A DNA stretch of 64,000 nucleotides from Chloroflexota bacterium (GCA_026710655.1 JAPOQN010000035.1:62001-126000), one strand, 5' to 3'; shown: positions 41,616 to 50,490, counted from the first letter of the stretch. The notes: generated from the sequence alone by a model not told the origin. Made by a program: numbers and translations.

Positions 41616-42776
41616 ATGGATACGGGAGCGAGCACATCCGCCGACTGGCGCGTCGCCGTCGACCAGGCCCTCCACGGCGTCCGTACGGACGCCGACCTCG
41701 TCTTCCTCTTCGCCAGCTACCAACACGCCGAGCGCTACCCCGAGATCGTGGCCGCCATCCATGAGCGCCTCGCCCCCCGCACCCTCCTGGGGTGCTCCGG
41801 GCAGGCCGTCATCACCACCGGCCGCGAGATCGAAGGACGTCCCGGGATCACGCTGCTCTCCCTCTCCCTGCCCCGGGCCGACCTGACCCTGAAGCAGGTT
41901 ACCCAGGAAGACCTCGACGCCGGGACGCCCCTCGCCGCCTCCCTGCTGCCGCCCGACGAGGTGAACGCCTGGGTGCTGCTCTCCGACCCCTTCACGATCG
42001 ACACCGAGAAGCTCGTGGCGGCCCTCGGCGAGGCCTACCCCGGAATCCCCATCATGGGCGGCATGGCCTCCGCCTTCCCCGGCGGACGCAGCGCCTACCT
42101 GTTCGAGGGCGCGAACGTCGCCCCCGGAGGCGCCCTCCTCCTCGCCGTCGGCGGCGCCTGGACCATCCACCCCGTCGTCTCCCAGGGCGCCGCCCCCATC
42201 GGCGAGTCCTGGACTATCACCGAGGCTGAGCGCAACGTCGTCCTCGGCATCGGTGGCCGCCCCGCCCTCGATGTGCTCATGGAGACCGTTCGCGACCTCC
42301 CCCAGGAGGTGCAGAACCGAGCCGGACGCAACCTCCTCGCCGGGATTGCCATGGACGAGTACGCCGACGAGCTCGGCCGCGGCGACTTCCTCATCCGCAA
42401 CCTCCTCGGCGTGGACCGCGAACGCGGCGCCATCGCCATCAACGATCAGGTGCGGGTGGGGCAGACGCTGCAGTTCCAGTTGCGCGATGCCGAAGCCGCC
42501 ACCGACGAGCTCAAAGCCCTCCTCGACCAGGCCCGCGAGGCCATGTCCGGCGAGGCCGCTGGCGGCCTGCTCTGCGCCTGCAACGGGCGCGGCCAGGGCA
42601 TGTTCGGTGAACCCGACCACGATGCTGCCGCCGTCGCCGACCGCCTCGGGGCCCTGCCCATTGCCGGCCTCTTCTGCAACGGCGAGATCGGCCCCGTGGG
42701 TGGCACCCCCTTCGTGCACGGCTTCACCGCCAGCCTCGCCCTCTTCGTCCCCGCCGGGGAAGCGGCGGAGGGCTAG
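41616..42776 (+). CDS. FIST-domain signal protein
   Basis: A 386-residue protein with FIST_N and FIST_C. LVFLFASYQHAERYPEIVAAI, LLGCSGQAVITTGREIE and MGGMASAFPGGRSAYLF belong to FIST_N; GLLCACNGRGQGMFGEPDHDAAAVADRLG and PIAGLFCNGEIGPVGGTPFVHGFTASL to FIST_C. The domain is predicted to bind small ligands such as amino acids in signal transduction; no kinase or cyclase is attached. ATG 41616 has AAGGGG at good spacing; ATG 41595 is an alternative. Confidence 0.92.
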   Translation: MDTGASTSADWRVAVDQALHGVRTDADLVFLFASYQHAERYPEIVAAIHERLAPRTLLGCSGQAVITTGREIEGRPGITLLSLSLPRADLTLKQVTQEDLDAGTPLAASLLPPDEVNAWVLLSDPFTIDTEKLVAALGEAYPGIPIMGGMASAFPGGRSAYLFEGANVAPGGALLLAVGGAWTIHPVVSQGAAPIGESWTITEAERNVVLGIGGRPALDVLMETVRDLPQEVQNRAGRNLLAGIAMDEYADELGRGDFLIRNLLGVDRERGAIAINDQVRVGQTLQFQLRDAEAATDELKALLDQAREAMSGEAAGGLLCACNGRGQGMFGEPDHDAAAVADRLGALPIAGLFCNGEIGPVGGTPFVHGFTASLALFVPAGEAAEG

Positions 42777-43018
42777 TCCCTTACCGCTGCGGCGGCCTCA
42801 TCCCGCTCCCGCAGGATCGCACGGATCTCCTGCTCGCTGACTCGCTCGGTGGTCATGGCCTCTTCCATGGCTCGGGCGAAAGCGGCATCCTCTGCCTCCT
42901 CGCTCTCGTGGACCTGCTCCTCCAGCGTCAACTCGATCTCCTCCCCCTCCTCCAGTGCGAGCGGTTCCAACGGCTCGAGCATGCCCCCCGAGTACCTGGC
43001 GCGAATGGTCCTGATCAT
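42773..43018 (-). CDS. AF2212-like (DUF104) antitoxin-type protein
   Basis: An 81-residue protein. MIRTIRARYSGGMLEPLEPLALEEGEEIELTL matches the AF2212-like antitoxin fold over its length (opening strand MIRTIRARY, then LEPLEPLALEEGEE). A charged helical tail (EDAAFARAMEEAMTTERVSE) follows. Antitoxins of this family usually sit beside a PIN (VapC) toxin; none is seen on either side, so it is an orphan or acts alone as a regulator. The in-frame extension to 43063 has no similarity. Its 3' end overlaps the convergent FIST gene by four bases. Confidence 0.75.
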   Translation of the reverse strand: MIRTIRARYSGGMLEPLEPLALEEGEEIELTLEEQVHESEEAEDAAFARAMEEAMTTERVSEQEIRAILRERDEAAAAVRD

Positions 43019-43037
43019 GGTTGCCCTCTTCCAGCGC

Positions 43038-43081
43038 GTCCCCTGCCATGGTGGCACAGCCACTCAGGCATCGCAGGGGAC
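43038..43081. repeat. nested inverted repeat in a divergent promoter region
   Basis: GTCCCCTGC (43038-43046) pairs perfectly with GCAGGGGAC (43073-43081), and inside lies GTGGC-ACA-GCCAC. It sits between the divergent antitoxin-like gene (start 43018) and the Rieske gene (start 43155). It could be an operator or a transcript hairpin. Confidence 0.5.
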
Positions 43082-43154
43082 AGGCTAGCAAGCAGCCGTC
43101 GCGATCCCCACCCCCGCGGCGCATACTGGAAGCACCCCACGCGAGGTGCGCGCC

Positions 43155-44891
43155 ATGACCACCGCCCCAACCCAGGACACCCTCGTCCGCGCCGGCTCCC
43201 TCGAGGAGATCGAGCGCGAGGGCATGAAGGTCGTCTCGGCCGAAGGGCGCACCATCCTCGTCGTCCACGACGAGGGCCGCCTCTACGCCCTCGACAATCG
43301 CTGCCCCCACATGGGCTTCCCCTTGCGCCGCGGCGCCGTCCGCGATGGCATCCTCACCTGCCACTGGCACCACGCCAAGTTCGACCTCTCCGGCGGCTGC
43401 ACCCTCGACCCCTTCGCCGACGATGTGCCCGCCTTCCGCGTCGAGACCCGCGACGGCGACGTCTACGTCGACCCCCGCCCCATCGAGTCCGACCGCCGCA
43501 CCCACTGGGAGGCGAAGCTGCGCGAGGGTTTGGAGGGGCAGCTCTCGCTGGTGCTGGCCAAGAGCGTCATCGGCCTGAACGAGCTCGACGCCACCGGCGA
43601 CATTCTCCGCGAGGCCGCCCTCTTCGGCGTGCGTAACCGCGCCAACGGCTGGAGCACCGGCCTCTCCATCCTCACCGCCATGGCCAACGTGCTCCCCGTC
43701 CTCAACGAGGAGGACCGCCCCCTCGCCGTCTTCCACGGCGCGGTTCACGTCGCCCGCTCGACTGCGAACCAGCCCCCCAACTTCGACCTCGCCCCGCTGG
43801 AGACCGAGCTCCGCGACCCCGCCCGCTACCTTGAGTGGTTCCGCCGTTTCGTCGAGACGCGCTCCACGCAGGCCGCCGAGCGCACCCTGCGCTCCGCCAT
43901 CCACCTCGATCTGCCCCCCACCGCCATCTCCGAGATGGTCTTCGCCGCCTGCACCGACCACCTCTTCCTCGATACCGGCCACACGCTCGACTTCGCCAAC
44001 AAGGCCTTCGAGCTGCTCAACCACGTCGGCTGGGAACACGCCGAGGAAGTGCTCCCCTCCATCGTCCCCAGCCTCACGGGCGCGCGCCGCATGGAGGAGA
44101 GCTCCAGCTGGCGCCACCCCGTCGACCTCGCCACCCTTCTCGCGGCCGTTCACGGCCAACTCGACGACGCCATTGTGGCGGGTGGCGGCCGGCTGAGGGA
44201 CTGGCGCGGCCACCGTGATCTCGCCGACCAGATCCTCGACGGCGAGCCCGACGAGACCCTCGACCACATGCTCGCGCTCGTCCGTGAGGGCGTGCCCCTC
44301 GACGAGTTGTCGGCGGCGGTGGCCTATGCCGCCGCCCGCCGCGCCGTGCACTTCCACGTCTCCAACGAGTTCGGCGACTGGGACACCGTCCACCACTCCT
44401 TCACCTACGCCAACGCTGTCGACCAGGCGATGCGCCGCGCCCCATCGAACCTGCTCGCCCGGGGCATCTTCGATGGCGCCATGTCCGTCTACCTGGAGCG
44501 CTTCCTCAACGTCCCCCGCCAGCCCCATCCCGCCCCCTCTGGCGACCCCCTCCTCCCCGACGCCCTCCTCCCCGCCTTCGACGTCCAGGGCCAGGTCGAT
44601 GAGACCGCCCGCATACTCGCCGACCTGGTCGCCGCGGACTGGCGCGAGCAGGCCGTCGAGGTGCTCGGCCAGGCCCTCCTGCGGGAGGACTCAACCTTCC
44701 ACGAGTTCCAGATCTACGAGGCGGGCATCCGCCAGTACCAGCACTTCGCCGGGCGCCCCGAGGGGGACCACATCCTCACGGGCGTCGCCCGTTTCCTCAC
44801 CGCCCACTCCCCCACCGTGCGCTCCCGCCTGCAAACGTTCGATATCGCCGCGCGCCTGCACCGGGGCGAGTCGCTCCACGGAGACGAGTGA
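43155..44891 (+). CDS. Rieske domain fused to a large helical domain
   Basis: A 578-residue protein. Residues about 9-112 are a Rieske 2Fe-2S domain: NRCPHMGFPLRRG supplies CxH (Cys50, His52) and LTCHWHHAKFDLSGG supplies CxxH (Cys69, His72). The remaining about 460 residues are alpha-helical with many His/Asp/Glu (for example HGAVHVARST, AACTDHLFLDTGHTLDF, WRHPVDLATLLAAVHGQLDD, GRLRDWRGHRDLADQI). I do not recognise this part; no ring-hydroxylase Fe site (DxxHxxxxH) is plain. Alone on its strand behind a structured divergent promoter. Probably an oxidoreductase. GTG 43146 is an alternative start. Confidence 0.8.
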   Translation: MTTAPTQDTLVRAGSLEEIEREGMKVVSAEGRTILVVHDEGRLYALDNRCPHMGFPLRRGAVRDGILTCHWHHAKFDLSGGCTLDPFADDVPAFRVETRDGDVYVDPRPIESDRRTHWEAKLREGLEGQLSLVLAKSVIGLNELDATGDILREAALFGVRNRANGWSTGLSILTAMANVLPVLNEEDRPLAVFHGAVHVARSTANQPPNFDLAPLETELRDPARYLEWFRRFVETRSTQAAERTLRSAIHLDLPPTAISEMVFAACTDHLFLDTGHTLDFANKAFELLNHVGWEHAEEVLPSIVPSLTGARRMEESSSWRHPVDLATLLAAVHGQLDDAIVAGGGRLRDWRGHRDLADQILDGEPDETLDHMLALVREGVPLDELSAAVAYAAARRAVHFHVSNEFGDWDTVHHSFTYANAVDQAMRRAPSNLLARGIFDGAMSVYLERFLNVPRQPHPAPSGDPLLPDALLPAFDVQGQVDETARILADLVAADWREQAVEVLGQALLREDSTFHEFQIYEAGIRQYQHFAGRPEGDHILTGVARFLTAHSPTVRSRLQTFDIAARLHRGESLHGDE

Positions 44892-44914
44892 CCTGAGGGA
44901 GAGAGGGAGTGCGT

Positions 44915-45220
44915 CTACTCGGCGCTGAGCCCGAGCCCGGCCAGTACGAAGCCCAGCACGGTCAGGACGATCATCAACACCACCGCGATCACGATCCATG
45001 TGTTGTCGCTGCTGGTGTCCCGCTCGGAGTACTGCGGGTCGTCCTCGGCGGGCTCTTCCTCGCCCTCCTGCGGCCGGACCTGGTTCGTGGTCGGCGTCCG
45101 CGGCGCCTCGGAGGCGTTACCTGCGGGCGTGCCGTTCCCGAGCGCGGGCGAGTGTGCCGCCAGGCCGGGCGCGGCGCTTCCGAGCGCCAGCACGCCGACA
45201 AGCGCGAGCAGGCCCGCCAT
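44915..45220 (-). CDS. small exported membrane protein of unknown function
   Basis: A 101-residue protein with a signal-like first helix (MAGLLALVGVLALGSAAPGLAA), a hydrophilic acidic middle (VRPQEGEEEPAEDDPQYSER) and a C-terminal membrane helix (WIVIAVVLMIVLTVLGFVLAGLG). Not recognised. If the first helix is cleaved after LAA it becomes a type I membrane protein with an external acidic segment. It lies downstream of another unknown gene on the same strand. Confidence 0.6.
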   Translation of the reverse strand: MAGLLALVGVLALGSAAPGLAAHSPALGNGTPAGNASEAPRTPTTNQVRPQEGEEEPAEDDPQYSERDTSSDNTWIVIAVVLMIVLTVLGFVLAGLGLSAE

Positions 45221-45288
45221 CACGAAGGTTCGCTGCCAGAAAGTGGTACCCAAGGCGAAACCGAAGGTACGGCGAGCGCGGGCCTCCG

Positions 45289-46092
45289 TCAAACCGCCCG
45301 CCTCGACTGCCCGGTCCGGGGCACGTAGCGCTCGCTGAACTCGTGCTCGCTCAGGCGTACACCCCGCCGCCGCTCGCTCACCGCCAGTTCCATGCGAGAG
45401 AGCTGCGCCAGCCCCTTGCGCGTGTCGCTCGCCACCCGCGCTTTGTCCTGCCGCTTCAGACGCTGCTTGAAGAGCCAGTAGACGAACGTCTCCCACTCGC
45501 TCAGCGAGAGGTCTTCCGCCAGCATCGTGCCCGTCTGTTCGTAGTAGGCCGCCCGAAGGTGGGCGCGGTCCGCCCCGTAGACCCGCTGGAACATCCCCTC
45601 GTGCGCCCGCATGTCGTCGCCCCAGGGGCTCGCGTGGTTCTCCTTGTGAATCTCCTCCTCCACCCCCAGCTGCAGGGCCTGCTCCACCAGCACCCCGTAG
45701 ACGTAGTTCAGGTGGGCGCTGTACTTGGCCGCTCCCAGCCGCCCTGCGAACTCGTCGTCGTCGAGATCGACCGGCCACCGACCGGTGAAGAGCAACGCCT
45801 CCACCTCGCCCGTGGGGGCCAGCTCCGGAATCTCGTCCAGCAGCCGCTCCGCCAGTCGCAGCCAGTCGAAGGCCTCGCCCGCGATCAGGTAGTCGTAGCG
45901 GCGACCGTCGCGAGTCTCGTTCGGCACCCGCCACCGGCCGATCGCGTCGAGCAGCGCCTCGAACCAGTGCTCTCCCGCCCGTACGTCCTCCCGGAAGCGC
46001 GTGACCACGTCGTCGCAGGCGAGCTCGTTCTCGCTCGGATCGTCATCGCGCTCGATGACTTCCGGGTCCGCGGCGTCGACGCTGCTAGACAT
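45289..46092 (-). CDS. conserved hypothetical protein, 267 residues
   Basis: A soluble-looking, acidic protein with DYLIAGEAFDWLRLAERLLDEI, EVEALLFTGRWPVDLDDDEF, KYSAHLNYVYGVLVEQALQL and LSEWETFVYWLFKQRLKRQDKAR. No family is recognised. Regular helices and well-conserved-looking aromatic positions suggest a real gene; codon use is like its neighbours. It diverges from holB with a 71-base gap and may share a promoter region with it. Confidence 0.75.
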   Translation of the reverse strand: MSSSVDAADPEVIERDDDPSENELACDDVVTRFREDVRAGEHWFEALLDAIGRWRVPNETRDGRRYDYLIAGEAFDWLRLAERLLDEIPELAPTGEVEALLFTGRWPVDLDDDEFAGRLGAAKYSAHLNYVYGVLVEQALQLGVEEEIHKENHASPWGDDMRAHEGMFQRVYGADRAHLRAAYYEQTGTMLAEDLSLSEWETFVYWLFKQRLKRQDKARVASDTRKGLAQLSRMELAVSERRRGVRLSEHEFSERYVPRTGQSRRAV

Positions 46093-46163
46093 ACGAATCG
46101 GATGATAGCAAAGCCCTGCCTAGGGAACCCGGGGTCCGCCACCCCCGCTGGTAAGCTGGCCCG

Positions 46164-47192
46164 ATGGCCGCGATCATCGGGCACGAAGCGCTGCGGCGCG
46201 CTCTGCGCAGCATCGCTGCAATGGAGGAGCCCCCGCACGCCCTCCTCCTCGCCGGCCCCGCCCGGACGGGACGCACCCTCCTCGCCCTTGAGCTGGCCGG
46301 CCTCCTCAACTGCGAGGCTCCCGCACTCGACGACCGACCCTGCAACGACTGTCGCGCTTGTCGCCTCATCACGGAGCGCAACCACCCGGACGTCCTCCAC
46401 CTCGAACCCGGCGACAGCTTCTGCCGGGGCGGTGGCGGCCACCAGCCCCACCCCGGCTCCCGCGACATCCGTATCTGCCAGGTGCGGGGCCTCATCGAGT
46501 CCGTCTCCCGCTACCCCTTCGAGGGCCGCTTCCGCGTCCTCATCATCGAGCCCGCCGACCGCATGGGCCTCGAGGCCGCCAACACCCTGCTGAAGACGCT
46601 CGAGGAGCCACCGCCCGCGACCGTCCTCATCCTCGTAACAGCGGCTCCGGAGAACCTCCTGGAGACCATCCGCAGCCGCTGCCGCACCCTCGCTGTCTCC
46701 CTCGTGCCCGACGATGCCATCGCCGAAGGGCTCCGTGAGCGCGGCTTTCCCCCCGAGATCGCCGACCGCGCCGCCGCCGAGTCCCGCCGCCGCCCCGCCG
46801 ACGCGCTCGCCTTCGCCGAACAGCCCGACCTGATGGACGACCGCGGCCGCCTCCTCGACCGCTGCGCCGAGCTTGCCGGCGCCCGCGCCTCCGAGCGCAT
46901 GACCTACGCCGGCGACCTCGCCGAGCGCTGGCGCCGCGACCGCGAGCTGGTCCTCACCGAACTCGACGTCTGGGAGACCTTCTGGGAAGGCCGCCTGCGA
47001 GCGGGCGCCGGCGCTGAAAACGGCGCGCGCGACGCCCTCGACGCTCTCCGTGCCGTCGCCGATGCGCGTCGCGACCTGGAGGCGCAGGTGGTCGCGCGCA
47101 TGGCCCTGGAGCTCATGCTCCTCCGCTTCCCCGCCGTTACACTGGCCGCCGAGGGCGCCCCCGCCCCCTCCCGAAACGAGAACGAACCATGA
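46164..47192 (+). CDS. holB: DNA polymerase III subunit delta'
   Basis: A 342-residue clamp-loader ATPase relative. HALLLAGPARTGRTLLALELAG is the P-loop with the Lys changed to Arg, as usual in non-hydrolysing delta' subunits. CNDCRACRLITERNHPDVLHL is the zinc module, VLIIEPADRMGLEAANTLLKTLEEPP the sensor I region and IRSRCRTLAVSL the SRC motif. Part of the DnaX complex that loads the beta clamp. Followed by ricT with overlapping start, the same order as Bacillus holB-yaaT. Confidence 0.94.
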   Translation: MAAIIGHEALRRALRSIAAMEEPPHALLLAGPARTGRTLLALELAGLLNCEAPALDDRPCNDCRACRLITERNHPDVLHLEPGDSFCRGGGGHQPHPGSRDIRICQVRGLIESVSRYPFEGRFRVLIIEPADRMGLEAANTLLKTLEEPPPATVLILVTAAPENLLETIRSRCRTLAVSLVPDDAIAEGLRERGFPPEIADRAAAESRRRPADALAFAEQPDLMDDRGRLLDRCAELAGARASERMTYAGDLAERWRRDRELVLTELDVWETFWEGRLRAGAGAENGARDALDALRAVADARRDLEAQVVARMALELMLLRFPAVTLAAEGAPAPSRNENEP

Positions 47193-48457
47193 CCGATCCC
47201 CGGCAGAACGTCGCCGGTGTCCGCTTCCGCAACGCCGGCCCCATCGAGTACTTCCACGCCGCCGGCATGCGCCTCGACGTGGGCGAATCCGTCATCGTGG
47301 AGACCAACCGCGGCCCCGAGCTGGCGCGCGTCGTCATCGCCCCCGACCAGGTCGTCGTGAACGAGCTCGGCGAGGACAACCTCCACCCCATCCTCCGTCT
47401 CGCCACCGAGGACGACATGGTCCATGCCAGCGACCTCGCCGCCCGCGCCGAGGAGCTGCTGGCCGAAGCCCGGGAGCTTGCTGACGAGTCCGGCCTGGAG
47501 GGCCGCGTCGATCGCGCCGAGTTCACCCTCGACGGCGAACGCCTCACCTTCCTCGTCAGCGGCGAGGGAGTGGGTGGCCAGCGCGAGTTCTCGCGCCGCG
47601 CCGGCCAGCGCTGGGGCGTGCGCGCCTCCGTGCGCCGCATCGGCGCCCGCGACCGCGCCCGCCTCGCCGGCGGCTACGGCATCTGTGGGCGCGAGCTCTG
47701 CTGCTCCAACTGGCTTTCCACGTTCCCCTCTGTCTCCATCCGCCTCGCCAAGGACCAGGAGCTGCCGCTCAACCCCGAGAAGATCAGCGGCCTCTGCGGA
47801 CGCCTCCTCTGCTGTCTCTCTTACGAGGAGGAGGGCTACAAGGAGATGAAGAAGACCCTCCCGCGCATGGGCCAGCGCTGCAGCACCCCCACCGGCGAAG
47901 GCAAGGTCGTGAGCATCAACGTCCTCCGCCGCCAGGTCACCCTCAACGTCGGCGGCCAGCGCATCGAGGTCGGCGACCGCGACCTCGGGCTCGTCGTGCG
48001 CTGGGACCCCTCCGCCCGCAACGCCGAGCCGCCTCCCAGCATCACCCGCGAGGAAGCCATCGCCCAGGGCCTTATCGAACCCGAACCGGAGCCGGAACCC
48101 GAGCTCCAGGCGGTCGCCGCCATGCCCGAGGCCGCCCCCATCGAACTCGGCCGTGAATCCCGCGAAGCCCCCGCCCGCGACCGCAACCGCCCCTCCCGCC
48201 GCCGCGGACGTGGTCGCCGTGGCGGCGGCGGACGCCAGGACTCCCAGCAGCCGCAGCAGTCCGAGGAAGCCCCCCGCGGTCGCATCTTCCGCCGCTCCTC
48301 CGGCAGCGACCCCTCTGGCCAGCAGTCGGGCGACACCCAGCCCCCTGCGAATGCCGGCGGCGACCAGTCCCAGGGCGGAGGCCGCCGTCGACGCCGTCGA
48401 CGCCGCCGTCGCGGCGGCGGCGGCGGTGGGAGTGCCGGTGGTGGTGGCGACGCCTAG
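47189..48457 (+). CDS. ricT: PSP1-domain protein RicT (YaaT) with Arg/Gly-rich tail
   Basis: A 422-residue protein. GPELARVVIAP and GGYGICGRELCCSNWLSTFPSVSI, followed by GLCGRLLCCLSYEEEGYKEMKKTLPR, are the cysteine-rich PSP1/RicT core. In Bacillus, RicT (YaaT) works with YlbF and YmcA and RNase Y in mRNA maturation and binds iron-sulfur clusters. The core ends near residue 280; the remaining about 140 residues form an acidic Glu-Pro stretch and then an Arg/Gly-rich low-complexity tail (RRRGRGRRGGGGR and a long Arg run before GGGGGG), which suggests RNA binding. ATG overlaps the holB stop. Confidence 0.9.
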   Translation: MTDPRQNVAGVRFRNAGPIEYFHAAGMRLDVGESVIVETNRGPELARVVIAPDQVVVNELGEDNLHPILRLATEDDMVHASDLAARAEELLAEARELADESGLEGRVDRAEFTLDGERLTFLVSGEGVGGQREFSRRAGQRWGVRASVRRIGARDRARLAGGYGICGRELCCSNWLSTFPSVSIRLAKDQELPLNPEKISGLCGRLLCCLSYEEEGYKEMKKTLPRMGQRCSTPTGEGKVVSINVLRRQVTLNVGGQRIEVGDRDLGLVVRWDPSARNAEPPPSITREEAIAQGLIEPEPEPEPELQAVAAMPEAAPIELGRESREAPARDRNRPSRRRGRGRRGGGGRQDSQQPQQSEEAPRGRIFRRSSGSDPSGQQSGDTQPPANAGGDQSQGGGRRRRRRRRRRGGGGGGSAGGGGDA

Positions 48458-49332
48458 GCGTCGCCTTCGCCGTACCCCCGTACCTTTACAGCCAGCTCCC
48501 GGACGTGCGCCGCGACCAGCCCCGGCGCCTCCATCGGGATGAAGTGGCTGTGCTCCTCCAGCACGATCTCCTCAGCGTTCCGCAGCTCCCCCGCCAGCCC
48601 CGGCCACGTCGGCGAGACCATCATGCTCCACTGCTGATCCGGGGTTGGCGGTGGCGCCCGCAGGATGCGGATGGGCAGGTCGAGCTCGCGTAGCAACGGG
48701 TACGGGTCCCATGCCCGGTTTCCCGCGTACACGGCCGCCTCGACCAGCGGCGGACAAGCGAGCACGTAGCCCTCGCCGTCGGGCGCGGGCAGCAAGCCGT
48801 GCTCGCAGTAGTCGCGCAGCACGCGCGGCTCCCAGCGCTGGAACGGGTCGCGGTCCGCGAACCGCTCGATCATCTCCTCCGGCGAACCCCACTCGTTTCG
48901 ACGCCGCGCCACGAAGTGCTCCGCTTCGAACGCTGGCTCGCGCTCGTACAGCGATGGCTTCATCAGCACCGGGTCGACCAGAAGGAGCGCGGCGAACGTC
49001 CCCGGACGCAGCGCCGCCGCTGCCGCCACCGCCGCCCCGCCCTTCGAGTGCCCCACCCCGATCGCTCCGCGCAGGTCCAGCGCTTCGCAGAACGCCGCCA
49101 CATCGTCCGCCACGTCTCCCCAGGGGTAGGGCGGCTCCGGCTTCTCGCTGCGGCCGTGCCCGCGCAGGTCCAGCGCGATACTGCGTTCCTCCAGCTCTTC
49201 CGCCACCGCGTCCCAGCAGCGCGCGTGGAACCCCGTGGCGTGCGCGAATAGCACCGTCGGTTCGCGACCATCCCGCTCGACGTAGGCCAGCTCCACCCCG
49301 TTCGCCTCGACACGTCGCTCTTCCGGCTGCAT
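48454..49332 (-). CDS. alpha/beta hydrolase
   Basis: A 292-residue hydrolase. PTVLFAHATGFHARCWDAV is the oxyanion region, SIALDLRGHGRS the classic strand, GVGHSKGGAAVAAAA the nucleophile elbow (G-H-S-K-G), and LEEHSHFIPMEAPG the catalytic His. Similar to esterase/haloalkane-type or MhpC-like hydrolases; substrate unknown. The 3' end overlaps the convergent ricT gene by four bases. Confidence 0.92.
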   Translation of the reverse strand: MQPEERRVEANGVELAYVERDGREPTVLFAHATGFHARCWDAVAEELEERSIALDLRGHGRSEKPEPPYPWGDVADDVAAFCEALDLRGAIGVGHSKGGAAVAAAAALRPGTFAALLLVDPVLMKPSLYEREPAFEAEHFVARRRNEWGSPEEMIERFADRDPFQRWEPRVLRDYCEHGLLPAPDGEGYVLACPPLVEAAVYAGNRAWDPYPLLRELDLPIRILRAPPPTPDQQWSMMVSPTWPGLAGELRNAEEIVLEEHSHFIPMEAPGLVAAHVRELAVKVRGYGEGDA

Positions 49333-49407
49333 CGCGCGATTATCCCCGCGCCCTCGCTCAGGCGCTCCCCGTGCGGTCGCGAACACCGGGACCGCTAGAA
49401 TCCCCCC

Positions 49408-49920
49408 ATGCCTGATGACCCCGCTCCCCAGGAGGCGCTCGCTCAGCTCGCCGCCACCCCCAGCAAGCTCGCCCACCTCACCGTCGAAACGACCGACGCG
49501 GACCTCGATGTGGCCCCCGAGGGCGAGTGGTCCGCCCGCATGGTGCTTGCCCACTTCCGCGACGCCGAGGCGCTTGAGTTCCGCGTCGGTCTCGAACGCC
49601 TGCTCGTCGAGCCCGACCCCACCCTCTTCTTCCTCCCCCCGGACCAGTGGGAGCGGGAGCGCAACCGCGACCGCGACGACAAGAGCGTCCTCCTCGGCGA
49701 CTTCGCCCTCCAGCGCCAGGCCTCCCTTAACCTGATCGCGACCATGCGTCCCGCCGACTGGGAGCGCACCGCCCCCGGTCCCCGGGGCGAGACCATCACC
49801 GTCGCCCAGTTCGTCCAGATCTGGGCCGGCCACGACGCCGCCCACCTCGGCCAGCTCGAGGAACTCCTCGGCGACACCGTCGCCGGCGCCCAGGACCGCC
49901 GCGCCCGCCGCCCGGAGTAG
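49408..49920 (+). CDS. DinB-family protein
   Basis: A 170-residue four-helix-bundle protein: GEWSARMVLAHFRDAEALEFRVGLERLL, VLLGDFALQRQASLNLI and QIWAGHDAAHLGQLEELLGDT, with the usual His at two positions (LAHF and GHDAAH). Divergent from the pair at 26852-27882. Function not assigned; family members bind Zn or Ni. Followed two bases later by the nucleotidyltransferase gene. Confidence 0.85.
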   Translation: MPDDPAPQEALAQLAATPSKLAHLTVETTDADLDVAPEGEWSARMVLAHFRDAEALEFRVGLERLLVEPDPTLFFLPPDQWERERNRDRDDKSVLLGDFALQRQASLNLIATMRPADWERTAPGPRGETITVAQFVQIWAGHDAAHLGQLEELLGDTVAGAQDRRARRPE

Positions 49921-49922
49921 CC

Positions 49923-50489
49923 GTGCCCCCCTCTGACCTCACGGACGCCCTGACCGATGTTGTCACCCGACTGGAGGCTGTCGGGGTGGACTACATGCTG
50001 ACGGGCTCGGCTGCGGGGTTCTTTTGCGGTCTCTCGCGCTCAACTGGCGACTTAGACATTGTCCTCGACCTTGCCCACGAGCAGGTGGCTCCACTGGTCG
50101 AGGTGTTTGATGGGGACTACTACATCGAACCAGATGCCGTGTTCGATGCGGTCGAACATGCCTCCATGTTCAACGTCATACCTATGCGATGGGGCCTGAA
50201 GACTGACTTCATCGTCCTGTGTAACGAGCCGTTCGATCTCACAGTATTCGGGCGGCGGCACCAGGCGAAGTGGCATGGCGCTCCGATCTGGGTCATCCGA
50301 CCCGCGGACCTCGTGCTCAGCAAACTCCGCTGGGCGCGCGAGTCGTTTTCGGGCCAGCAACTTGCCGACATACGCGCGATAATGGCGACCGGGTTGGTGA
50401 GCGAAGACGATGACTTCCGCGGCTGGATCGAGCAGCTCCGACTCCACGACATCCTGGACGCCAGTCGTACCACGAGATACGACGCCTGA
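49923..50489 (+). CDS. nucleotidyltransferase-fold protein
   Basis: A 188-residue protein. GVDYMLTGSAAGFFCGLSRSTGDLDIVLDL shows the GS...D-x-D arrangement of minimal nucleotidyltransferases (as in DUF6036 or AbiEii-like proteins); WVIRPADLVLSKLRWARESFSGQQLADI is also typical. Such proteins often act in toxin-antitoxin or phage-defence pairs. The coding sequence is clearly lower in G+C than its neighbours, so it was probably acquired. Starts with GTG two bases after the DinB stop. Confidence 0.8.
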   Translation: MPPSDLTDALTDVVTRLEAVGVDYMLTGSAAGFFCGLSRSTGDLDIVLDLAHEQVAPLVEVFDGDYYIEPDAVFDAVEHASMFNVIPMRWGLKTDFIVLCNEPFDLTVFGRRHQAKWHGAPIWVIRPADLVLSKLRWARESFSGQQLADIRAIMATGLVSEDDDFRGWIEQLRLHDILDASRTTRYDA

Positions 50490-50490
50490 G

